64,000 nucleotides of DNA from Acidimicrobiales bacterium (GTDB lineage: Bacteria; Actinomycetota; Acidimicrobiia; Acidimicrobiales; UBA8190): assembly GCA_035531755.1 (NCBI GenBank), contig DATKSK010000031.1, positions 19,027-83,026 on the forward strand, written 5' to 3'. The translations under genes and the position numbers were made by a program. Within the stretch, counting starts at the first letter, position 1. Each line of letters opens with the position of its first letter. The notes beneath the pieces are model-generated. The model was given only the letters and a program-made list of their open reading frames with translations, had not been told where the DNA came from and did not search any database. Of the stretch, positions 1-7,914 are shown piece by piece.

Positions 1-48
1 AGGAGTGCTCGAGTCAACATCTCTACGGCGTAAGGCGAGGTCCGATGT

Positions 49-444
49 CTATGGATTGTCGCCAGCAGCGCTCTCGGCGTCCGTTGTCAGCGTGGCAAAG
101 TGCTTGTGGATGTCCTCGATCCTGGCTGCATCCGCTCGGCGCTGCGCTTGAATCTCCTCGTGCGCCTTCGCCATGAGCTCCGCAGTAATGCGAGGCTGTT
201 TCGACAATATGGGGTGGTGCTTGCGGCAGGCTTTGAAGGGCGTGCCGTCGACTCTGTGTGTGATGATCCTCCAGCAGCCTTTGTCATGGCAGTTCACGTG
301 ACGCATCCCGACGATGACAGCACCGATCAACGTGACCTCGCCGATATCGGATCCTGCCCCTGACCAGAAGCCGTAGTAGGGGCCCGAGCCGCCGACGCCG
401 AAGAAGTGGTACAGCCAGTTCCCGATGGCGTGCAGTGTCGTCAT
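49..444 (-). CDS. Small Cys/His-rich putative membrane protein (phage-like hypothetical)
   Basis: A 131-residue protein. The start at 444 is chosen because GGAGGG lies about 8 nt upstream; the reading frame stays open further upstream to 861 but shows no other start signal. The first 50 residues are hydrophobic and Gly/aromatic-rich (NWLYHFFGVGGSGPYYGFWSG, then a segment ending IGAVIVG) and look like a membrane anchor. Next comes a compact block NCHDKGCWR..VDGTPFKACRKHHP that could bind a metal through Cys and His. The last 50 residues are charged and helical. I recall similar proteins from actinobacterial phages and hosts, with no known function. The GNAT gene at 712 is divergent, and the 267-bp gap between them should hold both promoters. 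Confidence 0.6.
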   Translation of the reverse strand: MTTLHAIGNWLYHFFGVGGSGPYYGFWSGAGSDIGEVTLIGAVIVGMRHVNCHDKGCWRIITHRVDGTPFKACRKHHPILSKQPRITAELMAKAHEEIQAQRRADAARIEDIHKHFATLTTDAESAAGDNP

Positions 445-711
445 GACGATTCCCTCCAGTCGACATCCGCAGGGAGCCGAGGGTTGGCCCGACCGTTCAG
501 TGTGACGCAGAAAGACCGCACAGCTTCGGAGATCGCGAGTGTGCCACACTTCCTGGCACGAACCGCGGTCTAACCGAGCGATACTGCTTGATCGTTCCGC
601 CCTCGGCCAGGGCAACAAGGTCAGCGAGCGACCGGACTTGCTGGCTGCTCGGCGTTTAGGCTCCTGGAGCCGGTACCTCTCCAGCAGGCCGGCGAAAGGA
701 GCGATCCCCGG

Positions 712-1782
712 ATGAGCCCGGAGGTCCCGGATGAAGCAGACGGGGTTTCCCGGTGCACGGAGGACGACCTCGGTGAGCTGCGGGCATTCCAGGCTCACAT
801 GTACGAAGCGGGCAGCCGAGTGCTCGACCACAGCCGAGCTGACTGGCTGTTCTCGCGCCATCCCTTGCGGCCGGACGAGGGGCTGACGATCTGGGTCTGC
901 CGTCGCGGCGGCCAGATCGTCGGCACCGAGGCTGGGATCCCCTTTGACCTCACCGTCGAGGACGGACGTTGCCGGGGCTCATGGGCGGTCGAGCTCATGG
1001 TGGACCCGGAGTGGCGGGGAAGCGGAATCGGCCCTGCCCTGTCCGAAGCCCACCGGCGGTCGTGTCTCGTCTCGGCCGGTCTGAGCGTCTCCCACGCCGC
1101 ATATCGGTCCTTATTGCGCAGGCGCTCGACCGACATGGGACGTGTCCCCATGTACCTCCGCCTGCTCGATCCCCGAGCCATCCTTCGCTGGGAAGGCGCA
1201 CCCATGCTCGTGCGCTATCTGGCGCTTCCACTGATCGCGCCGGCACTGTGGCTATTGGGCGGGGTGGACCGCATCCGCAATGCCCGCACCGACCTCCTTT
1301 CCATCAGCGCCTTCGATCAGCGTGCCGACGTCCTCTGGCAGGAAGTGTCGGTCCTCTACCGCGCCATCTCCCACCGCGACGCCCCGTGGCTCCGATGGAG
1401 GTTCGACGACTGCCCGCATCGGAGCGAATACCTTCGCTACTACGTCCTCCATCGCGAACGACTGATCGGGTACCTTGTGCTTCGTTGGACGACGTGGAGC
1501 GGGCGCCCGGTTCTCGCGCTCGTCGACTACCTCGCGGCGCCCGGTGACGTCGCCCGATTGCTGTCGTCGAGCCTCCGGGTGGCTCGCGCACTCGGTGCGA
1601 CTGCCGTGCTGTGCAACACGCTGAACGTGCAAGCTGAGAACGCATTTCGGACGAGCGGGTTCTTCCAACGTCGCAATCAGGGCATTCGCTTCCTCGCCTA
1701 CACGAGCGACGAGTCCTTGAAACCGGTCATCCTCAATCCTTCGGACTGGTTCATCACTTCCGCCGACAGCGACCTTGACTGA
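712..1782 (+). CDS. GNAT-family N-acetyltransferase, two-lobed
   Basis: A 356-residue protein with an N-terminal GNAT fold. The acetyl-CoA motif is VDPEWRGSGIGPAL near residues 98-111, preceded by the strand GSWAVELMV. A linker (residues 150-205) has a hydrophobic stretch PLIAPALWLLGG. The C-terminal half resembles the second lobe of GNAT proteins near polysaccharide genes, with the block APWLRWRFDDCP near residue 224 followed by RERLIGYLVLR. ATG 712 is preceded by AGGAG with about 10-nt spacing. The substrate is unknown. It may acylate an amine on a glycan or small molecule, but nothing next to it fixes the role. Confidence 0.75.
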   Translation: MSPEVPDEADGVSRCTEDDLGELRAFQAHMYEAGSRVLDHSRADWLFSRHPLRPDEGLTIWVCRRGGQIVGTEAGIPFDLTVEDGRCRGSWAVELMVDPEWRGSGIGPALSEAHRRSCLVSAGLSVSHAAYRSLLRRRSTDMGRVPMYLRLLDPRAILRWEGAPMLVRYLALPLIAPALWLLGGVDRIRNARTDLLSISAFDQRADVLWQEVSVLYRAISHRDAPWLRWRFDDCPHRSEYLRYYVLHRERLIGYLVLRWTTWSGRPVLALVDYLAAPGDVARLLSSSLRVARALGATAVLCNTLNVQAENAFRTSGFFQRRNQGIRFLAYTSDESLKPVILNPSDWFITSADSDLD

Positions 1783-1884
1783 GGCCACCCACATGTGGTG
1801 TCAGCCCGATCCTATGGGCACCTCATCGTGGGCGAAGGCCTGAGGGAAAGGTCCAGAAAGGATCGGGTCGATGTCGACCCCGTC

Positions 1885-2145
1885 ACGAGCTGCAGCGGTC
1901 TCCGAGCCACGGCTGCTGACCGTCGAGGGCGTAGAGGGCGACGGCCACGGTGTCCTGATCGGCCTTGGACGCACGGTCCGGCGGCACGCCGACCAGGTCC
2001 GGGCGGCCGGCAGCCCGCGCCGCGCTGTTCCACGTGGCCTGGCTGAACTGGAACGCCCCCATGTACATCCCGTTGGGGGACACCGCTGCATAGTTTCCGC
2101 CCGACTCCGCCCGACTCCGCCCGCACGACACACTGCAGGTAGGGA
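1885..2145 (-). pseudogene. Detached copy of the 3' end of the peptidoglycan hydrolase gene at 4177
   Basis: Matches 4179-4429 with two substitutions in 251 aligned bases plus one 10-bp insertion, a tandem copy of ccgactccgc near 2101. It encodes the C-terminal transglycosylase-like domain from the catalytic RAESGGNY motif to the terminal WLGDRCSS. It has no upstream coiled coil, signal peptide or start of its own. The 10-bp insertion shifts the frame just upstream of the catalytic motif. The near-identity implies recent duplication or gene conversion. It lies in the same orientation as the parent, so the two copies are direct repeats about 2.0 kb apart. Confidence 0.85.
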
Positions 2146-2321
2146 ACTCTCTATGACGGCAGGAATCTCAGTCGAAATCAGGAGTCTTTTGCCTCCTCAG
2201 ACCTCCTGTCACCGCAGGTCTTCGACGTGTTTCCGCATGCACACCCAGGGGTCCGGCTTCACACCATTCGGGTGCAGTTGCTGCCGAGGCCGACGTGCAG
2301 TTCGATTTCCGGTACTGATCG

Positions 2322-2640
2322 GTGTTCACACACGGGGGGGGTGCAGATGGATTCCGGGGTACCACCCTTGACCAGTACGACCAGGTCATCGAACGGCTCG
2401 GGTCTCGACCCGGAGGACCGGGACCGCGTGGCGTGCTCTTGCAATGGATCACGAAGACCGACGACGGATTTCGAATCATCGACGTCTGTGAATCACGAGA
2501 GGAGTTCGAGGATCAGCGGTCCGAGAGAGTCATCCCCGCGTTTCGAGGGGTTGGCGCGCCCCATCCCGCCCGACATCCAATTCTTCGAGGTGCACGACCA
2601 CTTCGTCGGTAGCCCGGAGGAGCCACTGAACGTCGACTGG
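2322..2640 (+). pseudogene. Frameshifted small ABM-like protein remnant
   Basis: The frame from about 2358 encodes GTTLDQYDQVIERLG..GGPGPRGVLLQWITKTDDGFRIIDV, recalling small stress/ABM-type proteins (dimeric alpha-beta barrel) of about 100 residues. Near 2545-2560 the conserved tail moves to the +1 frame and continues as RPIPPDIQFFEVHDHFVG. The start is unclear: an 8-G run at 2334-2341 and the in-frame-looking VQM near 2341 suggest a second shift at the 5' end. No single frame gives a full-length product, so it is probably broken. Sequencing error at the homopolymer cannot be excluded. Confidence 0.55.
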
Positions 2641-2663
2641 GCTCTTGGCCGGAGCCTCGTCGC

Positions 2664-3917
2664 CTACAGCGCTGCGGCGATCAGCTTACCGATCGTCTTG
2701 TAGCCCTTGTCGTTGGCGTGGATGTTCCCGAGGGCGCAGTACCAGGTGTACTTGCACACCTCGGCCACCGCCTTGGGGATCTTGCCGTAGGGCGCCAGGT
2801 TGCTGAGCTTGGTCAGCGGGGTGTAGGCGCCGGTGGCGGCGGTGACGTCGACGAACTTGCCGTTGGGCACGCCGGTGTAAGCGGCGGCCAGGGTGGGGTT
2901 GATCAGCAGGTTGAAGGCCAACGTCGACTCCGAGGCCAGGGTCTGGTTGGCCGTGGTGGCCGGGAACGACGGGAACACCCACAGGCCGAGGAGCACGTCG
3001 GGATAGGTGAGGCCGACGATCGGCACGGTCGGGCCGGCCGACGTGCTCAGGTCGCCGACGAGTGTGGTCACGTTGGCCTGGATAAGGGCCTTGCCGTTGC
3101 TGACGCAGGTGATGGCGTCGGTTGCGCCGTTGACCGGGTTCCCGGGAGCCGCCGCGGCACACGGCGTGACGTCGTTGCCGCCGATCGACACGGTGATGAG
3201 GCCGATCTGGCCCGGATGGGTGGCGATGAACGCCTCGGCCGCAGTCACCTGGCTCTGGCCCGCCGCGATGGGCCCGGGGTTCAACGCGGCGGGTGGGCCG
3301 TAGGCGTCCACGCCACACCTTCCCGTGAACGTGAGGATCGAGTCGCTGGTGGCCCCGCCGCAGCCGAAGTTCACCAGGGTCATTTTCTCCTTCTTGGCCA
3401 CGTAGCCCGTGTAGCCGTACGTCGCCGCGGGCGTGGGCGACGGTTGGTAGCCGACGGAGTAGGAGTCGCCCAGGGAGAGGTAGTAGCGCGGGAAGGTCAC
3501 CGTCGTCCCCGGGGCGACGGGCCCGGTGGTGCCGCTCGTCACCAGGTCGATGCCGCACGCCAGTACGGCCTTCTTGGGCGCGCACGTGCCGTCGCTCGGG
3601 CCGACGACCGTGAAGGCCACGGGCGTGATCACGCCCTTGGCGTTGACGGTGATCGCCACCTCGGTCGACAGGTCGCAGCCTGACGACGTGTCGGTCGCGG
3701 TCGGGAGGCACTCGACCAGGTAATGCCCGTTGTCCCCCGGGGCCTTGCCGCTGACCGTCACCTGCTGGTCGAGTGACAGGCCGGCTTTCTGCGAGACCTT
3801 CAGCTTCAACCCGGTGGCGGCATGGCCGACGCCGCCGGTCACGACCACCAGGCCGAGGCTGAGCACGGCGGCGGTCAAGATCATGCGGGTCGTCATGGCC
3901 GTGGAACGATGCTTCAT
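2664..3917 (-). CDS. Secreted SGNH/GDSL hydrolase with neocarzinostatin-like N-terminal domain
   Basis: A 417-residue exported esterase or lipase candidate. The signal peptide is about residues 1-33, ending GVGHAA. Residues 35-125 resemble the neocarzinostatin-type beta fold, with paired Cys and a VTVSGKAPGDNGHYLVEC strand pattern. The SGNH domain has block I SLGDSYSVGY (catalytic Ser), block II FGCGGATSDS (Gly), block III SIGGNDVTPC (Asn) and block V GNIHANDKGY (His). The Asp usually three residues before the His is Asn here. ATG 3917 is preferred because GGGGG lies 6 nt upstream; an ATG at 3929 is in frame. A decayed paralogue lies at 9187-9870. Confidence 0.85.
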   Translation of the reverse strand: MKHRSTAMTTRMILTAAVLSLGLVVVTGGVGHAATGLKLKVSQKAGLSLDQQVTVSGKAPGDNGHYLVECLPTATDTSSGCDLSTEVAITVNAKGVITPVAFTVVGPSDGTCAPKKAVLACGIDLVTSGTTGPVAPGTTVTFPRYYLSLGDSYSVGYQPSPTPAATYGYTGYVAKKEKMTLVNFGCGGATSDSILTFTGRCGVDAYGPPAALNPGPIAAGQSQVTAAEAFIATHPGQIGLITVSIGGNDVTPCAAAAPGNPVNGATDAITCVSNGKALIQANVTTLVGDLSTSAGPTVPIVGLTYPDVLLGLWVFPSFPATTANQTLASESTLAFNLLINPTLAAAYTGVPNGKFVDVTAATGAYTPLTKLSNLAPYGKIPKAVAEVCKYTWYCALGNIHANDKGYKTIGKLIAAAL

Positions 3918-4176
3918 CGGTGCCCCCAAGGTTCGGTGGTTGCCTTCCTAACCCTTTCCGGACCACGCTGCCTCGTCAAAACTGACGGTCTCGTGCCGTG
4001 CCCCCGGCGGCCCCGGTCGACACCACTGCGAATTGCCTGCTCACAGCGGTCAAGGGTCCCTCGGGTTCCCCAGAGTCACCGGGAAGCCTGGAGCGGGCAC
4101 CCTGTTCTCGCCGCGCTCGACACTTCGGGTGAGCGGGGTCTTCCGACGCCGCGACCAGGGGCATCCGCTCCCGCGC

Positions 4177-5247
4177 CTACGAGCTGCAGCGGTCTCCGAG
4201 CCACGGCTGCTGACCGTCGAGGGCGTAGAGGGCGACGGCCACGGTGTCCTGATCGGCCTTGGACGCACGGTTCGGCGGCACGCCGACCAGGTCCGGGCGG
4301 CCGGCAGCCCGCGCCGCGCTGTTCCACGTGGCCTGGCTGAACTGGAACGCCCCCATGTACATCCCGTTGGGGGACACCGCTGCATAGTTACCGCCCGACT
4401 CCGCCCGCACGACACACTGCAGGTAGGGATTGAGGGCGGGGTCCGCGCCTGACGCCGGCGTGGAGGTCGTCCCGTTGACCGCCGTCTGCGGAGCCGACCG
4501 CGTGGCGGCGGCCACGGCGGCCGCGGCCGCGGTGGCCTGCGCGGTGGTCTGGGCGGCGACGGCGGCTGCCAGCTGCCCGGTCACCTGACGCTGCACGGCC
4601 TCCATCTGGTGCTCGGTGCTCTGGGCCTGGGCGAGGTCGGCGGCCTGCTGTTCCTGCTCCGACCTGTCCTGGTCCTGCTGCTGCTGCAGCGTCTCCTCGT
4701 GCGCCTGGAGCGTGAGCTGAGCGGTGTGCAGCTGGTCGAGAGCCGACTCCATGCCGCCGGCTGCGATGGCTGCGTACTCGTTGACCAACTGCGCCTGCTC
4801 GGCGTTGCCGGTGAACAGCGCTGTCCCCGATCCCGACAGCTTGCCACCGTTCATGTACGACTTGATCGCCAACTGGCGCACCGCGCTCGTATCCACGGCG
4901 ATCTGCTGTTGGTCCTGGCTGAGCTGTTGTGCAGTGGCGGTGATCGCCCGGTTATCGGCGGCCACCTTCTCGGACGCCACCGAATACTGCTGTTGCTCGG
5001 CGCCGATCTGCAGCTGCTGCTGCACCAGCTTCTGTGAGATCGACGCCGCCTGCGCCTGGAGATCCGAGATCTGGCTGGCCGCCGCGGTCCGGGGGCCGAT
5101 GACCATGGTCAGCGAGGTCGCGGCGACAAGCGTCGACACGAAACCGGCCGCGGCGGCGCGACCTCGTTGTGAGCGTCGGGGACGGCATGCTGAGGGTATG
5201 CGTCGGGCGCGAAACACGGTGAGGTGAACGCTACTGACCCCCCCCAT
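4177..5247 (-). CDS. Secreted coiled-coil peptidoglycan hydrolase with transglycosylase-like domain
   Basis: About 356 residues. A signal peptide (RGRAAAAGFVSTLVAATSL...AAAS) is followed by a long Gln/Ala-rich coiled coil typical of PcsB/RipA-type cell-wall hydrolase regulators. An Ala/Thr-rich linker leads to a C-terminal transglycosylase-like (Rpf-fold) domain. Its putative catalytic Glu is in VVRAESGGNYAAVS, followed by YMGAFQFSQATW. It should cleave peptidoglycan outside the membrane, probably at division. The start is uncertain: ATG 5247 is used, but the frame is open to 5349 and a GTG near 5218 would also keep the signal peptide. Its last 250 bp are duplicated at 1885. Confidence 0.8.
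   Translation of the reverse strand: MGGVSSVHLTVFRARRIPSACRPRRSQRGRAAAAGFVSTLVAATSLTMVIGPRTAAASQISDLQAQAASISQKLVQQQLQIGAEQQQYSVASEKVAADNRAITATAQQLSQDQQQIAVDTSAVRQLAIKSYMNGGKLSGSGTALFTGNAEQAQLVNEYAAIAAGGMESALDQLHTAQLTLQAHEETLQQQQDQDRSEQEQQAADLAQAQSTEHQMEAVQRQVTGQLAAAVAAQTTAQATAAAAAVAAATRSAPQTAVNGTTSTPASGADPALNPYLQCVVRAESGGNYAAVSPNGMYMGAFQFSQATWNSAARAAGRPDLVGVPPNRASKADQDTVAVALYALDGQQPWLGDRCSS
4179..4429. repeat. 251-bp direct repeat, parent copy
   Basis: This is the intact copy of the segment repeated at 1885-2145 (two substitutions and one 10-bp indel apart). The copies flank the small-protein remnant and the SGNH hydrolase. There are no terminal inverted repeats or transposase, so it is not an insertion sequence. 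Recombination between the copies would delete the SGNH gene. Confidence 0.9.
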
Positions 5248-5376
5248 GAAGGACAAAACCCGGTTCGGGCTGGCTCGGCCATGCTCGAGCAGGACGGGGA
5301 TCACTACGAACATCCATTCGATGCACGGTGAAATCGCTCCCGAGCGCACGCTCCGGAGACGGTTGCGGGGCCGAGC

Positions 5377-7527
5377 TCAGCGCACGGGCCCGAAGCCGAG
5401 CGCCGAGGCGAGGACGTTCTCCAGGTAGCGGCTGTACGTGGCCGTGATGTGGTCGTCGTCCTTGTAGACGACGATGTTGTCGATGATGTCGGTGCACGTC
5501 GTCGAGCAGAACCACGGCGTCACGTTCACGTAGCGCGCACCCGCGCCGGCGGCGGCAGTCTGCTCGGCCGCATCCATCGCTCGGTAGTACGGACTGGGCA
5601 CTCCGGAGCACGCCTGCACATTGTCGACGTGGCGGGCGAGACAATTCGGATTGATGTGGGGGGTGATGGGGATGTCCCCGAGCACCACCTTGCGGGTCCT
5701 CGGCGCGTTCACCGCGGTCAGCGCCTGCGACAGGCCCTGCTCCCACAGCGCCGGGGTGAGCTTGCCGCTCGGGTACACCTGCCCCCGGGGGATCCCGGTC
5801 ACGATCAACAGGTCGGGGTTCATGGCGTTGATGCGCTGCGTGGCGTACCGGTGCCAGACGTCGCACTGCGTGAAGCGGCCACCCAGGGCCCCGAACCCGG
5901 GCGGATTGGTGCGCGCCACCAACGCCGCGTGGCACCAGTCCTTGCCCAGCACCACCAGTCGCCACCCCGCCTGCTTGGCGATGGCGTCGAACGCCTCGAA
6001 CCACATGAGCGCCGACGAATCGCCGTAGAGGACCATGGTGTGGGCGCCGTGCGGGTCGCCGAACACGCACGAGGGGACGGTGGTGACGGCCAGATGCGCC
6101 TCGCAGCCGTAGGCGTCGGCCGGCAACCCTCCCCAGTCGTCGGGCGCGGCCGCCACCGAGGGGCTGACGTCAGCGGGGACCGTCGTGATGAGGCGGGCGC
6201 GCGCCACGGCGCGCTGTACCGCCGCCGCCGTTGCGGGCGCCAGGCCCGAGCCGGGCACCGCTCCCTGGGCGGCCGCCCCGGCACCGGCGGCAGGTGCCAT
6301 CACCGTGACGACACCGATGCACAACGCGCTGGCGACGACACCGGTGCCGACGCTCGCCCACCGGATACGCGCCAGCACCCGGGCATGACGGATCGGGTTC
6401 TCCACGATGAAGTAGGTGAGCACCGACAGCCCCAGCGCGATCACCGCCAGGAGCACGTCGTCGATCACCGGCAGGGTGCGGCGCCCCTGGTACTGGGCGG
6501 CGATCACCAGGATCGGCCAGTGCCACAGGTACAAGGAGTACGACCAGCGCCCCAGCCATCGGAACGCCCCCAACGACAGCAGCGCCTCGGCCCCCGCCCG
6601 CGGGGCGGCCGTCCCCCCGGCGATCACGAGGGCGGCGGCCACCACGGGGACGGCCACCCACGAGCCCGGGTACGGCGTGGTGTTCGTGAACCCGACGGCG
6701 GCGCCCACGATGCCGGCCAGGCCCACCCACGTCATCGCGGCGGCCAGGGGCGGTGGGAGGCGCCGGAGCTTCCCTGCGGCCACGGCCACGAGCGCCCCCA
6801 GCGCCAGCTCCCATGCCCGGGTGAAGGGCGAGAAGTACGCCGCCGTCGCATCCGAGGACGTCTGGGCGACCGACCACACGAACGACGTCACCACGGCCAG
6901 GGTGAGGAACGCGCCGAGCTTGGCCCGCAGCGACAGGCGACGGCCCACCGTCGCCACCAGGAGGAAGATCGTCGGGTAGACGACGTAGAACTGCTCCTCC
7001 ACGGCCAACGACCAGAAGCTCTGCAACGGGGACGGGGGGCGTTGCGAGAGGAAGTAGTCGGTCCCGGTGGCTGTGAAGTGGAAGTTGGCCAGGAACACCG
7101 ACGCCCAGCGGGCATCACCCACGACCTGGCTGGTCGCCACCACGCCGAGGAGGAGGCGGGTGGCCAGGACGCTCACCACGATGACCAGGGCCGCGGCCGG
7201 GATGATGCGCCGGGCGCGCCGGCCGTAGAACGCCAGCAGGCTGGTGCGGCCCGTGGCGGTCCGTTCCCGCAGCAACAGGCCGGTGATGACGTAGCCCGAG
7301 ATGACGAAGAAGACGTCGACCCCGACGTACCCTCCCCCGAGGTGCGGGATGCCCACGTGATAGAGCACCACGAGCAGCACGGCGACGGCCCGCAGGCCTT
7401 CGACGTCGGGACGGAAGGCGCGGTCCTCGGGCGCGGTGCCCGCCTCGTCGCCAGACGCCAGGAATCGAAGGCGCGCCGCGTCGGCAGAGCGCTCTGCGTC
7501 GGCGACGCGCGCGTCGGTGCCTGTCAT
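5377..7527 (-). CDS. Membrane acyltransferase-3 with C-terminal SGNH domain (OafA/OatA type)
   Basis: About 716 residues. The N-terminal acyltransferase-3 domain starts FRPDVEGLRAVAVLLVVLYH, with the family's conserved Arg and His, then GGYVGVDVFFVISGY, YGRRARRIIPA and FWSLAVEEQFY. About ten membrane helices reach residue 420. The extracytoplasmic C-terminal SGNH domain has the Ser block LYGDSSALMW and the Asp-His block DDDHITATYSRY. Family members move acyl groups across the membrane onto cell-wall or exported glycans. ATG 7527 is chosen (upstream GGGGGG); ATG 7545 is six codons earlier. Upstream in-frame sequence to 7911 belongs to another remnant. Confidence 0.88.
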   Translation of the reverse strand: MTGTDARVADAERSADAARLRFLASGDEAGTAPEDRAFRPDVEGLRAVAVLLVVLYHVGIPHLGGGYVGVDVFFVISGYVITGLLLRERTATGRTSLLAFYGRRARRIIPAAALVIVVSVLATRLLLGVVATSQVVGDARWASVFLANFHFTATGTDYFLSQRPPSPLQSFWSLAVEEQFYVVYPTIFLLVATVGRRLSLRAKLGAFLTLAVVTSFVWSVAQTSSDATAAYFSPFTRAWELALGALVAVAAGKLRRLPPPLAAAMTWVGLAGIVGAAVGFTNTTPYPGSWVAVPVVAAALVIAGGTAAPRAGAEALLSLGAFRWLGRWSYSLYLWHWPILVIAAQYQGRRTLPVIDDVLLAVIALGLSVLTYFIVENPIRHARVLARIRWASVGTGVVASALCIGVVTVMAPAAGAGAAAQGAVPGSGLAPATAAAVQRAVARARLITTVPADVSPSVAAAPDDWGGLPADAYGCEAHLAVTTVPSCVFGDPHGAHTMVLYGDSSALMWFEAFDAIAKQAGWRLVVLGKDWCHAALVARTNPPGFGALGGRFTQCDVWHRYATQRINAMNPDLLIVTGIPRGQVYPSGKLTPALWEQGLSQALTAVNAPRTRKVVLGDIPITPHINPNCLARHVDNVQACSGVPSPYYRAMDAAEQTAAAGAGARYVNVTPWFCSTTCTDIIDNIVVYKDDDHITATYSRYLENVLASALGFGPVR

Positions 7528-7609
7528 GCCCTGTCGACCCCCCATCGAGAGGCGCAAGATTACGCCGCCTGATCCCACAGGACACCCCGGCCCAGCGTGA
7601 CGGACCGGA

Positions 7610-7850
7610 CTACTCCACTCCCTGGTCCACCGTCCCGGCGAGGTGGACGGGCGGGGACCCGGGCCGCACGAACCAGCCGTTGGCGGCCCCCGTGCGAGGG
7701 ACGTGTTCACGGTGACGGTGAGCACGAGACCGTCCCCACCGGGCTCGTCGAAGGCGCTCGCCCAGGGCCCGCCACCCACGACGGCGGCGCTGCGCCACAG
7801 GACCGCGCCCGTCCGCCAGTCGACCACCTCCACGGGCCCTGCGGCCATGC
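7610..7850 (-). pseudogene. Probable frameshifted C-terminal gene remnant
   Basis: One frame reads VEVVDWRTGAVLWRSAAVV..PWASAFDEPGGDGLVLTVTVNTS. After the run of five C at 7687-7691 the plausible sequence continues in another frame as AANGWFVRPGSPPVHLAGTVDQGVE and stops at 7610. DWRTGAVLWR weakly recalls a PQQ-type beta-propeller strand. No start or promoter is visible. Together the two halves look like the tail of a lost exported protein. The call rests on protein-like composition only. Confidence 0.35.
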
Positions 7851-7901
7851 CGGGTCGGACTCGTGGACGGGAGGCCCGGGTCCGGGGAGGGACGGCCCCC
7901 G

Positions 7902-7914
7902 TACTATGCACGGG
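7902..7914 (+). promoter_or_regulatory. Leaderless -10 for the MFS gene
   Basis: TACTAT at 7902-7907 is followed by 6 nt and the GTG start at 7914. No ribosome-binding site fits in between, so transcription probably begins at the start codon. Confidence 0.55.

Noticed and set aside
1885..4429. Insertion sequence or composite transposon
   Set aside because: The 251-bp repeats have no terminal inverted repeats, no transposase between them and no target duplication.
4581..4847. Arg/Ser-rich open frames inside the peptidoglycan hydrolase gene
   Set aside because: They are alternate-frame readings of the Gln-rich coiled coil and have no start signals.
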